Below, one piece after another: positions 11,957 to 23,899 of a stretch of 64,000 bases of DNA. The notes below the pieces were generated by a model. That model had not been told where the DNA came from and ran no database searches. It saw only the letters and a program-made list of their open reading frames with translations. How positions within the stretch are numbered: position 1 is the stretch's first letter; each line of letters begins with the position of its first letter. The translations under genes were made by a program, and so were the position numbers. Origin of the DNA: Lycorma delicatula. Its lineage: Eukaryota; Arthropoda; Insecta; Hemiptera; Fulgoridae. The stretch spans positions 13,045,730 to 13,109,729 of the forward strand of contig NC_134456.1 in the NCBI RefSeq assembly GCF_047948215.1, given 5' to 3'.

Positions 11957-13350
11957 ATTAAAATAGTTTTATTTTGTTCTAAGATTTGAAAATACTTTAT
12001 GCTGTAATTTCCAATTCCATTATTTAATGATTTAAATAATCTTTCATTAACTTTTGAACATCAGTTTGAAAATAAAATGAAACATTAGCATTCAATAAAG
12101 TAATATATTTTGATTTTTATGTTGTAACATTTTATGTGTAGGCCTACTATTGTACAATTCTCAGCTTTACATAAGCACTTCTTTAATTCTGCATTATGTA
12201 TAATCAAATTAAATTTAATGATGTTCAAAATATGAGCTATACATTAATGCGATTAAAATTTCAAAAATTGTATTCTGCAATCCAATACTAACATCATAAT
12301 GCATCTTATGAAGGCACATTCACTGTTAGGTAATGAAGCAAATGTTATGCTAAAATAATAATAGAATGGTTCGAATTGTGGCTGTCACTGCAATTGCACC
12401 AAGCATCAAGATTGGTTACACCACCTGTACAGCCCTATGTATTATGTTAAATTATATGAAAATAGTTCTGTTTTCTGGTTTAATAGAGGTGGATGTTATT
12501 ACTTTTTAAGAATAAATGATTATTACTTTTAGTAGAGGTTTTGCAACTATAAGCCGTATGACATATTATTGTAAAACAATGTAACGGAGAATGATGTAAG
12601 ACAGACACAAAAAATCAAAGAAGAAAATCTGGATTCCCCTCCTCCATTCATGACGTCACTCACCACTGACTGTCTTTTATCGTGTAAACAATATATATAC
12701 ATACATATATAAATTATAGCTTTAACTCAACAAGAGGAGGACTCTGAAGATAAAATTTTACAATAACTTCCTGTTTTTAACTATCAGAATCGAAAATCAA
12801 ATGTGACAACAGTACCCTGCATTTTAATTTCTTAATTTTTAACAGATTTACAGAAAAAAATTCAATATGAAAGAATTCATTTGAAGAATGAATTGATTAC
12901 GACCCAAATAAAATTATACAAAACAAACAAATAGTTATAAACAATTACTTTAATTTTTATCATAAGATTGTGTAGGATGTGATAAAGTGTGTAGGTTTTA
13001 GTATAAAATTATGAAACACTGTTATATGTTATGAAAGGCATTATTCAAACAAACTGCATAAATTAATTTATTTAACTGTTTAATAAAAACATTTAATTCT
13101 ATTTAAATTCATGCAAATAAAAACTTAATTAAAATAAAAACAGAATAAAATTCTGCATGATAAAATGGAGAAAACTTAATGTGATTAAAGGATAAAAAAA
13201 TATATATATTTATTTTTAAATTATCATGGAAACAGATACCTGATATAACTGGAAAGAGAAATTAAAAAAAAATTAACATTAAAATTCAAGTATCTAGTAT
13301 TTAAATACATTATTTATTATTTCATCTGTTTTCATATAGTTACAGTAAAA
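11957..13350. other. AT-rich intergenic DNA
   Basis: No gene seen. A CRE-like palindrome TGACGTCA is at 12651-12658, in isolation. AATAAA-like strings are frequent here by base composition and are not called. Confidence 0.35.
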
Positions 13351-13358
13351 CCACATCT

Positions 13359-13646
13359 AACCCACCGGGCTGGTCTAGTGGTGAATGCGTCTTCCCAAAT
13401 CAGCTGATTTGGAAGTCGAAAGTTGCGGCGTTCAAGTCTTAGTAAAGTCAGTTATTTTTACACAGATCTGAATACTAGATCATGGATACCGGTGTTCTTT
13501 GGTGGTTGGGTTTCAATTAATCACACATCTCAGGAACGGTCGAACTGAGAATGTACAAGACTACACTTCATTTACACTCATACATATCATCTTCATTCAT
13601 CCTCTGAAGTATTATCTGAAAGGCTAAACAAAAAAAGAAAAAAAAA
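13359..13646 (+). repeat. SINE family A, complete, probable 7-bp target-site duplication
   Basis: Head CCCACCGGGCTGGTCTAGTG, AATCAGCTGATTTGGAAGTC, GATACCGGTGTTCTTTGGTG and an A-rich tail. CACATCT flanks it at 13352-13358 and 13647-13653. Confidence 0.85.
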
Positions 13647-13659
13647 CACATCTGATTTA

Positions 13660-14202
13660 CAGAATCTTGCTACAACATATTTGTGTTATTTTTTTGTTTT
13701 AAAATGGTAACCAGTACAGCTGTTGGAAAAAGCACGAACTGTGTTATTCCCACACTTCGAGTAACCACTAATAGAAGGTGATTTTCTATATTCACAACTT
13801 TGTAAAATATTAACTTTGTTGTATACTGGTATGCGATGAGAAAAGGAAATAGAAAGTTAATTGGTGATACTTTATAAATAAAGTCATAAGTTACATGATA
13901 AGTAAAATCATGAATCATTCAAAATGAATTATATTATCTAGTTTTTTAATACATGGATTCATCATAATAAGTTACAAAATAATAAAATAACAGGTATAAT
14001 GATGGGTTTGTTTCATTAATGAACATTATATTTAAAATTTGATAATCATCATCATAAATCAAATTAAATGCTGGGTAATAATTATTTGAACTTCATCAGT
14101 TGTGTTAATTTAACAAAAAAAAAAAAAAATTGTTTCAAATTCATGTAATAATAAATTAAAAATTACCAGTGACATAAATGAAAAAATAAACATTTGCGAT
14201 GT
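13660..14202. other. AT-rich intergenic DNA
   Basis: No gene seen. An 82-codon minus-strand frame at 13670-13918 has no recognisable signal and AT-driven composition. Confidence 0.35.
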
Positions 14203-14255
14203 AAGTGGCCATGTAACAAATCAAAATCAGCTTTTGATTTGTTACATGGCCACTT
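14203..14255. repeat. Perfect 24-bp inverted repeat with 5-nt loop
   Basis: The left arm 14203-14226 (starting AAGTGGCCATG) and the right arm 14232-14255 are exact reverse complements, separated by TCAGC. There is no mismatch in 24 bp and the flanks do not continue the pairing. See findings. Confidence 0.95.
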
Positions 14256-15406
14256 TTCCTTGAATTTATGTAAAACATTTGCAAAGACAAACAAAACCAA
14301 ATTTTATAATAAAACTCACTTCAAACAGGCTTAGAGTCACTTTCCGTCACTGCAACAGTGAAATATTTTAATATAAATTTTTTTTCCAATATTCTTAAAG
14401 TTAACAGGTACTGTTTTTCAAGTGAATACAAATCAGGAAAGTTAATTGTTAGCAAAATGTAGTAATTTTGTTTGTAATTCATAAAAATTCATTACAAACA
14501 ATATTTGTTGTCATTTTATTAACAATAGGTAAAGAACAGCAAGTCACTTGCTTAAAAACTGATTTGAGACTGACATAATGTTCACTCTGGTACAGTACAA
14601 TCTTATCTTAAGGTATAAATACAATATTATGCCTTAAATAACTTACATATTTTCTGATTGGTTTGGTTTTATTCAAATCACCCAAAAATTGGTGGGAACA
14701 ATAAAAAAATCCCTTTTTCCTTTTTCATTGTTTCTGGACTACAAATAACATTCTTGTACTAATTAAATAATTCCATTACATTAGTATGTCACTTTGGTTA
14801 TATATTTGGATAATTTCATTCAGAGGAGGGAAATAATAAATGTAATTTTTTTTCATTAGTTATCAATTCAATTTTGTATAATGACTTCCAAATACGGGTC
14901 ATAGATGCCATTTAATTTTGGTTCTCAAACTATTACTCAAAGAGGGGAATAATTTTCTACAAACTTACTAGCATACTCACATAATTTAATATACCATTTA
15001 GTTTCCATATTAAGTAGTAGTCTGATGAGGACAAAGCCATCAGAAGCCGGAGGGAGGACTATCTTGCAAAGATTACACTCTATAACTCTCCCCATTTTCC
15101 CCCTAGATTATCTTGGAAATAAATTTTCTGAATTTTAAGTTTCTTAGTATCTGGGAAGGAATTAGTTGAATGAATTATTTAAAAATAAAAATTGTTTTAA
15201 ATATTAATTTGGTTGCAATGTATTACCAAGTAGGACTATACTGTTTCAACAATAATAATTTTAAGTCATCAGAGAATTGTCTGGTCTGTTCTTTTCTTAA
15301 AAAAAAAAAAACAAAACATATTTAATCCAGTAGTTATTTTACTAAATTATGACAAAGAAAAGATCTCTCCAAAACCAATTAACAAAAGAAAAATCTAACA
15401 TTAAGA
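14256..15406. other. AT-rich intergenic DNA
   Basis: No gene seen on either strand. Confidence 0.35.
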
Positions 15407-15416
15407 AGTTAATTTT

Positions 15417-17652
15417 TTTTTTGTCTTCAGTCATTTGACTGGTTTGATGCAGCTCTCAAAGATTCCCTATCTAGTGCTAGTCGTTTCATTTCAGTATACC
15501 CTCTACATCCTACATCCCTAACAATTTGTTTTACATATTCCAAACATCGCCTGCCTACATAATTTTTTCCTTCTACCTGTCCTTCCAATATTAAAGCTAC
15601 TATTCCAGGATGCCTTAGTATACGGCCTATAAGTCTGTCTCTTCTTTTAACTATATTTTTCCAAATGCTTCTTTCTTCATGTATTTGCCGCAATACCGCT
15701 TCATTTGTCACTTTATCCACCCATCTGATTTTTAACATTCTCCTATAGCACTACATTTCAAAAGCTTCTAATCTTTTCTTCTCAGATACTCCGATCGTCC
15801 AAGTTTCACTTCCATATAAAGCGACACTCCAAACATATACTTTCAAAAATCTTTTCCTGACATTTAAATTAATTTTTGATGTAAACAAATTATATTTCTT
15901 ACTGAAGGCTCGTTTAGCTTGTGCTATTCGGCATTTTATATCGCTCCTGCTTCGTCCATCTTTAGTAATTCTACTTCCCAAATAACAAAATTCTTCTACC
16001 TCCATAATCTTTTCTCCTTCTATTTTCACATTCAGTGGTCCATCATTGTTATTTCTACTACATTTCATTACTTTTGTTTTGTTCTTGTTTATTTTCACGC
16101 GATAGTTCTTGCATAGGACTTCATCTATGCCGTTCATTGTTTCTTCTAAATCCTTTTTACTCTCGGCTAGAATTACTATATCATCAGCAAATCATAGCAT
16201 CTTTATCTTTTCACCTTGTACTGTCACTCCGAATCTAAATTGTTCTTTAACATCATTAACTGCTAGATCCATGTAAAGATTAAAAAGTAACGGAGATAGG
16301 GAACATCCTTGTCGGACTCCCTTTTTTATTACGGCTTCTTTCTTATGTTCTTCAATTATTACTGTTGCTGTTTGGTTCCTGTACATGTTAGCAATTGTTC
16401 TTCTATCTCTGTATTTGAACCCTAACTTTTTAAAAATGCTGAACATTTTATTGCAGTCTATGTTATCAAATGCCTTTTCTAGGTCTATAAACGCCAAGTA
16501 TGTTGGTTTGTTTTTCTTTAATCTTCCTTCTACTATTAATCTGAGCCCTAAAATTGCTTTCCTTGTTCCTATACTTTTCCTGAAACCAAATTGGTCTTTT
16601 CCTAACACTTCTTCCACGCTCCTCTCAATTCTTCTGTATAGAATTCTAGTTAAGATTTTTGATGCATGACTAGTTAAACTAATTGTTCTGAATTCTTCAC
16701 ATTCATCTGCCCCTACTTTCTTTGGTATCATGACTATAACACTTTTTTTGAAGTCTTGACGGAAATTTCCCTTTTTCATAAATATTACACACCAGTTTGT
16801 ATGAGCTATCAATCGCTTCCTCACCTGCACTGCACAGTAATTCTACAGGTATTTCGTCTATTCCAGGAGCCTTTCTGCCATTTAAATCTTTTAATGCTCT
16901 CTTAAATTCAGATCTCAGTATTGTTTCTCCCATTTCATCCTCCTCAACTTCCTCTTATTCCTCTATAACACCATTTTCTAATTCATTTCCTCCATATAAC
17001 TGTTCAATATATTCCACCCATCTATCGACTTTACCTTTCGTATTATATATTGGTGTACCATCTTTGTTTAACACATTATTAGATTTTAATTTATGTACCC
17101 CAAAATTTTCCTTAACTTTCCTGTATGCTCCCGTCTATTTTACCAATGTTCATTTCTCTTTCCACTTCTGAACACTTTTCTTTAATCCACTCTTCTTTCG
17201 CCAGTTTGCACTTCCTGTTTATAGCATTTCGTAATTGCCGATAGTTCCTTTTACTTTCTTCATCTTATATTTTCTACGTTCATCCATCAGCTGCAATATA
17301 TCGTCTGAAACCCAAGGGTTTCTACCAGTTCTCTTCATTCCGCCTAAGTTTGCTTCTGCTGATTTAAGAATTTCCTTTTTAACATTCTCCCATTCTTCTT
17401 CTACATTTTCTACCTTATCTTTTTTACTCAGACCTCTTGCGATGTCCTCCTCAAAAATCTTCTTTACTTCCTCTTCCTCAAGCTTCTCTAAATTCCACCA
17501 ATTCATCTGACACCTTTTCTTCAGGTTTTTAAACCCCAATCTACATTTCATTATCACCAAATTATGGTCGCTATCAATGTCTGCTCCAGGGTAAGTTTTG
17601 CAGTCAACGAGTTGATTTCTAAATCTTTGCTTAACCATGATATTTTAATTTT
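15417..17652 (-). mobile_element. RTE-like LINE, 5'-truncated, inactivated
   Basis: Read on the minus strand, 17638 begins inside the endonuclease C-terminus (PGADIDSDHNLVIMKCRLG, with the SDH motif) and a linker. The reverse transcriptase follows: NGRKAPGIDEIPVEL, FRTISLTSHASKILTRIL, DQFGFRKSIGTR, AFIDLEKAFDNIDC, GVRQGCSLSPLLFNLYMDL. It ends with LYGSETWTIG and a tail ending SND at 15427. The (A)n tail appears as a T-run at about 15412-15421. The frame is broken near 17170, at a CGA-to-TGA stop just before the FADD box (about 16191), and by a TAG in place of CGG near 15750. AGTTAATTTT at 15407-15416 and 17653-17662 may be the target-site duplication. It is the same family as 61680-63158. Confidence 0.85.
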
Positions 17653-17662
17653 AGTTAATTTT

Positions 17663-18430
17663 AATTTTTATAAATAATTAATGTTTGTTAGGATGCAAAT
17701 TGTTAAGACTCTTTATTAACCTATATTAATACATAACACTGATTACATTACTAAACAATCAGTAAATTAAAAAATGAGAAAGCCTTCAGTGATTCATTCA
17801 TGTTTGACTCTGCTATCGATCGAAAAGTCAGAAAACTCAAATTGAGTGTAGTTATTCATAAAGAATAATCAGAATAAGTAAATAAAAATACCTAAAGGAC
17901 AAAAAATATATTTTTCCCAAAAATCGAAAGATTAAGAATTCAGTATCTGCTCGTGCAGTTAGCAGTTAATATGAGTACTTAAGAATGTTTATAATTTTGT
18001 TGAATAGCTACCAATTAAAAAGAAATACACATATGCAAACATATATATATATATATATAATTACAAGTAATATGCTAAATATATACTTCAATTTATAATA
18101 CCTTGCCATAATTACTAGTGTTCTTAATTTTATCTAACAATTTTCTACGTCTATTTAATATTACGTTAGGTAATATATTAAACAATAAATTATGTACTGA
18201 AATAAGATAAGAGCAAATCTTTTAACTTAGACTTACCTTACTGTTCAAGTAAATCCTCATACCTAAAATATAAAGAAAATTCATTTTCACCTCCCACTCT
18301 CCAATGTGATCAAAAGTAATACCGTACTTTCCTTCAAAAAGCCAGTAAAAAATATGATGAACTTTTTAAGGCAAAAACAGCTGATATTAATATGTAAAAA
18401 ATATGATATGAAGGAAAGCCCTACAACATA
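17663..18430. other. AT-rich intergenic DNA with (AT)n run
   Basis: (AT)n microsatellite at about 18041-18058. No gene seen. Confidence 0.4.
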
Positions 18431-18439
18431 CATATATAC

Positions 18440-18470
18440 AGAGTGAGCTAAAAGTATAGACATCCTATAA
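18440..18470. repeat. Possible end of a mariner-type element
   Basis: ACAGAGTGAGCTAAAAGTAT has the look of a Tc1/mariner-type inverted terminal repeat, and it lies about 430 bp from the transposase relic in the matching orientation. The partner end was not found. Confidence 0.25.
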
Positions 18471-18884
18471 CAACTTTAAAATCAATCCAGATAGAATACT
18501 GTAACTTTCAGGATAAGATATTGATCAACTATTTTACCTTTTGATGAGAAATAGAATTTCAACCCCTTCTTGTGGGGGGGGGGGCAGGGGTTGTAACTCA
18601 ATTATCTTAAATAGTAACACCTTTTGTGTGATACATAATTTTAAAGGTCTCTTTAAGACAAGAAAAAAGGTATAAATAAACAGTTGGTATATGTTTGTAC
18701 CCAAAATGGCAGCAGGATAAATTCTGGATTTTGAAAAAGAATTACATTGATAATTTAAGGACTATTTTTGAAAATGAATATATTTATAAAAATTTTATTA
18801 AATGCATAATAAATTTATTAAAAAAAAAATTATTTATTAAGTCTAACGTATGCTTATTTACTTATATTTTATTTTAATAAATGT

Positions 18885-19385
18885 TCAAAATTCCTCCTGT
18901 TATTTGACAGTGTGCCAGTTGGTTGTAAAAGGATGATTCTGCATTATTCAATGATTCCCAAGTGATATTTTGTTCTGATTCTCGAATTTTATTTTGTAAA
19001 TCATCGATATCTTGGGGCTTATTATGATAAACAATACTTTTTAAGTGGCTCCATAGAAAGTAATTCAGTAATTCAATTCAAGTGATCTTGTTGGCCATTC
19101 TATTATATCCTTCGGGCCAAATCTTTCAGGAAAAAATGAATTTAAAATTTCACCTACCTGAAGGGTTGAAATTAGGTGAAACGCTATCTTGTTGAAACTA
19201 AATTATTTAGAAGTTAGGGCCAAGAACGTTTTGAATGTTTGGTAGATGTGGTTGAGAAGCAAAGCCTCATATTTCACTGCGTTTAAGTTTCAATCAATAA
19301 ATACAGGTCCTATCAATCGTTCATCAATAATACCTGACCATACATTTATGGTCAGGTATGGGGCTCATTCATTCATCAACACACA
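18885..19385 (-). pseudogene. Second dead transposase, C-terminal half (mariner-like DDE)
   Basis: Minus-strand pieces read, in order, INVWSGIIDERLIGPVFID, LNAVKYEALLLNHIYQ, a broken middle part, IIEWPTRSLELN, FYGATLKSIVYHNKPQDI, LQNKIRESEQNITWESL and FYNQLAHCQITGG. This corresponds to the second half of a widespread insect DDE transposase in which the third catalytic Asp sits in a SPDLTPLDF-like motif. Here that motif has decayed (SLELNYW). No full-length frame remains. Confidence 0.6.
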
Positions 19386-21359
19386 AAATTTATTACTATT
19401 ACTAAGCGTGTATGAGAGTAATGCTGTGGTTGGATGCATACAGTAAAATATGCAGCTAATTTAGGGAAAACTAATGTGCATGACAAGAAAGGAAGAGGGC
19501 GACATTCCATTGTGAATGATGAACACTCCTTGAAAAAACTGAATATGCTGTTTATGATAAATACCGCTTCACAATTAATTAATTAATTAATTTAATTAGT
19601 TAATAATTTAAAATACCATATAATAAATTAATATTTAAATATTTTTATTCTCTAATAATAAATTAAAATATATTACTATTATGTTCATTCCTACTTAAAT
19701 GCCGAAGTGCGTCATCATCATTCCAGTCATTTTCTAAGTCCAAAATTATTTCCTATTAATTCATCAAGTTAATCTAATTTAGACTAACATTTAAAAACAA
19801 AACAATAAAAGTAACAGTTGTTGCACAATAACTTTTTTATATACAAATTCTATTCAAGTACTCTTATTTTTATGATGCTAAGTTTAGTAAGGAAGACGTA
19901 GTTATAAGATGAAGATAAATAACCACGCGCTATTAGTATTAGTTGCAGAATTATTATTTTACATGAAATGATTTTGTTTTTAATTTAACATATATTTATG
20001 GTTGTGAATTAAAAAAAAAATAACTGGTCAAAAAAATTGTTGAAACCTTCACATACAGCAACTACAAATTAGGATCTTTTTTTTTAAAATTAAATTGTAT
20101 TTATGTTATGAAATTATATGATTCATGATATGGAAATGAATAGATAGATGAAATTTTTGTCTTCAGAACTTCAGTAATTGTACAATAATAATAGCCATCA
20201 TAACAGCAGCAGAAACTGCATTAAAGGTATTAACTACTTTTGTAATTTTATTTGTGACAGCCAGTCATGTTACTTTGGGCAGTTCCCTTTTTTTTAAATA
20301 AGCAGACAATTTATAAGTTAAAAACTATGCTAATTTTCAATTTTAACAATTATAACTAATGAACATTATTGTGTATTTGTATATTGCCTTTGTATATGCC
20401 TTAATAAAACAAATATGATGACAAGTTTATCATTATTAACCAGTTACTGTGCTTATTTATATTCCCTTCTGAGGTATAATAGCTCTCAGAGCTCCCTCAA
20501 AAAATGATTACAGGTTTTCAAGAAACAAAAATGGGCCATCATATCATTGTTTATTTACCATGAAGATGATCCACATAACCAGTATTTAGAAAATTAAACA
20601 TTTTAACTTATGCGTATGTTTATATTTATGGATGTACAATCTTTGGTAAAATGAATAGTGACTTATTTATTTAAAAATAGAATAGTTTCCACTAACAGAT
20701 TTAATGAACTACTACACCATTTACAAAATTTTTCCACTGGGTCTATTTAAAAATAAATAAAAAATTTTCTTTTCACTTAAACATTTTACTGCATTAATAA
20801 ATCTCAAAATAATTTTAATTTAAAGATAAAGAAAACCTGAACTTTCTACATCTCCATGGATAATATAAATAAATACTCAAACAATCTTTACTAACACCTT
20901 TTGAAGGGTAATTATTTTACTGTTATTTTTAATTTTTAATATTTTCATATATACCCTTAATATCATTTCATATATTTATATTTTAAGTAATTAATGTGAT
21001 ATAATCACATTACTTTAATTATGTAATTTTTATGCTACTCAAGGTTTCCCTTAATCCATTCAGGCAAATGCTGATGCAGTTCCTTTTTCTCTCTGTTGAA
21101 TAGCATATCTAACCACTCTTGATGGAGAAAGTATAACGCATTGTTGTAAGTATGTAGTCATCAAAGTTAAATTTCTTTTATTTATTATATGTATGTTTAG
21201 ATTTGAATTGTGATTTGGATTTATGCGATTCCGGTTAGTAAACACTGAGCAACGTGGTATCAATATTTTCCAATCGCCTCACAGATACAAATAAAAATTC
21301 CATCACCATTAACAATAACCCTAATATTCTATGTACCCACAGTTGAAAGGAATACACAA
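19386..21359. other. AT-rich intergenic DNA
   Basis: No gene seen. (TAAT)n-like simple sequence at about 19577-19605. A 67-codon minus-strand frame at 21060-21263 has no recognisable feature. Confidence 0.35.
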
Positions 21360-21379
21360 ACAGCTTAAAGAATAAGTAT

Positions 21380-22110
21380 TTAATTTATAGACATGGAAAA
21401 GGTATTCAACCGTTTAAGTAGAATAAACTAATGAAAAGTTTAAAAAATTGATTAGAAAGGTAAAATTAAGAATTATAGCAGATTAAAAATGGCTAGGAAA
21501 GTAATGGATTGATTTAACTTAAAAGAGAAGTAAGGCAAGGAGCAACCTATCACCAGTGCTGTTTAATATTTATATTGAAGATAATATAAAAAGTGCTCTA
21601 GAAGTGGATAAAGGAATCAATATAGAATGAAGGAAAAGAAAATGTATAAAGTTCACAGGTTATGTGATGTTTTTAGATGCAGCAGAAAATATTGACTAAT
21701 GATTTCAAAATTAGAAGACTTTATGAAAGAATATAGTTTGAAAATGAACAAATGTGAAACAGAAATAATGAGAAGAGAAGAATATAAGGCAATGAATGTC
21801 TACCCAAAAGAGGATAACATAATACATATACAAATATTTTTTATTTACGTTTATTAACATTTATCCCTTACATAGTGACTAAAGGCATTAAAATTTGATA
21901 TACTTGCAACACATTTTAATCTTAAAATATGAACAGATGAGAAGAGAAGTTTGTGATGAACAGACTAAGATGGCCATATAGTAAAGGCATCCAAGAAAAA
22001 TTGGTAATGGAGGGATGTGTTGAGAATAATAACTGTAAAGGAAGACAAAGATTAGAATTTATAAAACTGATATTTTAAATTTGAGCCAAATATCAGGAAA
22101 GTTCAGCAAT
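21380..22110 (+). pseudogene. Dead LINE reverse-transcriptase fragment, diverged from the RTE copies
   Basis: Short pieces survive: MEKVFNRLSRIN (palm motif A region), a degenerate QGATLSPVLFNIY-like stretch near 21535-21575, FMKEYSLKMNKCETEIM, and near 21960-22060 MEGC, NNNCKGRQRLEFIK. The last piece corresponds to the RTE tail with GRPRLEYVK. There are many stops. The segment at 21935-22110 recurs inside the introns of the peptide genes at 48257-48450 and 56245-56440. Confidence 0.6.
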
Positions 22111-22139
22111 ATTGTCGCCATTTTCTTTTGTCTCTTGAA

Positions 22140-23540
22140 ATATTTTATTATGTGTAATCAGCCGAGTTAGAATTCATAAGTACCTAGGTGTTTTGTTTGA
22201 TGAGAAGTTGCTGTATAGCAACCACATTAAGTAGGTAGCGGCAGATGCCGTCTCAGTGATGCACAAACTTAGGAGGATTGCTCAGAATGACTATGGGTTG
22301 TCTGGCCGTCAAATGTACATGGTGTACCGAGGTGTCTTTGAAAGCATGACCCTTTGCGCGGCGCCGGTTTGGGCATATAGGTTGGATATAAATAGAGCAC
22401 TTGTTCAAAATTTAAGGAATGCCCAGCACAGAGCCTTAATTGTGTGCACTGGTATTTTTAAAACAATCTCCTATGAGGCTACCATCGTATTGGGGAAGGC
22501 TCTCCCGACCGATTTAGTGGTGAAAGTTCGGCCAGCCATGTGGAAGTTGTAAAGAGGCAGGGAGGCCGAGGTATTTGGGATGCGGTTTCGGGCCAGGCCT
22601 GTACCAGAGGGGAATGGTGATCTCAATGCACCGGTTCTAAATTTCAAACAGTTGCACATCTGCTGCCTGCGTAGGAGGCTTTACAGCCTCGCGATGGATA
22701 CATGGCAGCAAAAATGGCACTCCTCGACTAAGGGAAGGTCCTTGTATAGATTTATACAGGATCTTGGGAGGATGGTATGTCTCTCCTTCGTTTTTAAGGG
22801 CAACAAGTGCCCAGGTGCTCTCCAACCATGCGACCTTGAAGCAATACTTGTTTCGGTTTCACCTGGCAGCTGATGAGCTGTGCGTCTGTGAGGAGGTCCA
22901 GTCGAACAGACACATGATGTTCAACTGCCCAGTTCTTGGGGGGGGGGGGGGGCAGAACTCAGGCCAGCCTGGAACTTAGAGGTCAAGGGAAAAATTGGCC
23001 AGTCATAAATGGCAAGTCAATGTGGCGTGAGCCTCACTGTCGGACCATATGGGTGTTCCTTGATGCCGTTACATTGTTCAATCTGCATCAGTAGTTTTTC
23101 GGGGAAAAATGACTCCTACTGTGCTGCTGTAGGAAGTTATGTGAGAGTGATGGCTGGCTACCAGCCTATAAAGCTCCAAGCACTTATGGTGGACAGGTAC
23201 TGGCATATGCTGGCATTCAGCAACCTAGGCGTGGCAGTGTTTTGCTGTCTTGATAATATAAATTAATTTATTATGTGTCATATATATTTTATTAGTTGAC
23301 AGGGTGTGCCTACTCATTATTTTTTTAATTTTAGTAATATATGACAAGTGAGCGGTGGGACAGAAAGCAAGTGGTGTGTGGCACCAGGCTTAGTTCGCTC
23401 ACGCAATCAGATTAGCTCCAGGAGCTAGTTAGGACTGTTCGCTTAACTGTTTTGAGGCTGAGTAACCGTTTGTGCACAGACATTCGGTCTTATGTGTTAG
23501 GGTGACCAAATGGTGTGGTGGCAGGAGAAATGCCATGCAA
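22140..23540 (+). pseudogene. Dead R1/Jockey-type non-LTR element, 3' part
   Basis: Begins RIHKYLGVLFDEKLLYSNHI (the thumb region after the RT palm), followed by VMHKLRRIAQNDYG, MTLCAAPVWAYR, NAQHRALIVCTGIF, VLGKALPTDL and the Cys/His tail LCVCEEVQSNRHMMFNCPVL near 22880-22935. A poly-G run (22937-22951) and frameshifts interrupt it. A 3' UTR-like GC-richer stretch continues to about 23540. The family assignment is from motif order and is not certain to clade. Confidence 0.7.
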
Positions 23541-23899
23541 ACCAATAAATTCATGATTGCATATTTTAATGCAGGTCACATTTTAAAAATGTTTGAAAAG
23601 AGAATCATTAGATCTTCCATGTAAATTCATTAAATGAAATTTCTTCATTTGTCAACTCACTTGAAGCAATGAAACATCCAGTTATTGCTAATTGTTAAAG
23701 GACAACATTACAACAATGCATTTAATTCTCATCGCAAATACCCCACTTCAAACATTAACAAGAATCATAAACATGATGTTAGTAACATTGTTTATTTTGT
23801 AAGCTCAGTCATCAGTTACAAAAATGGTATAAATTTTTTATGTTCATAAATGAACATATTATATGAAATTAATAATAATATGTCTCATATGTTTTCACA

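Noticed and set aside
12651..12658. TGACGTCA (CRE-like) as a promoter element
   Set aside because: A single 8-bp motif with no neighbouring gene; expected by chance in 64 kb.
16385..17171. Plus-strand frames of 94 and 124 codons
   Set aside because: They are antisense shadows of the RTE-like reverse transcriptase.
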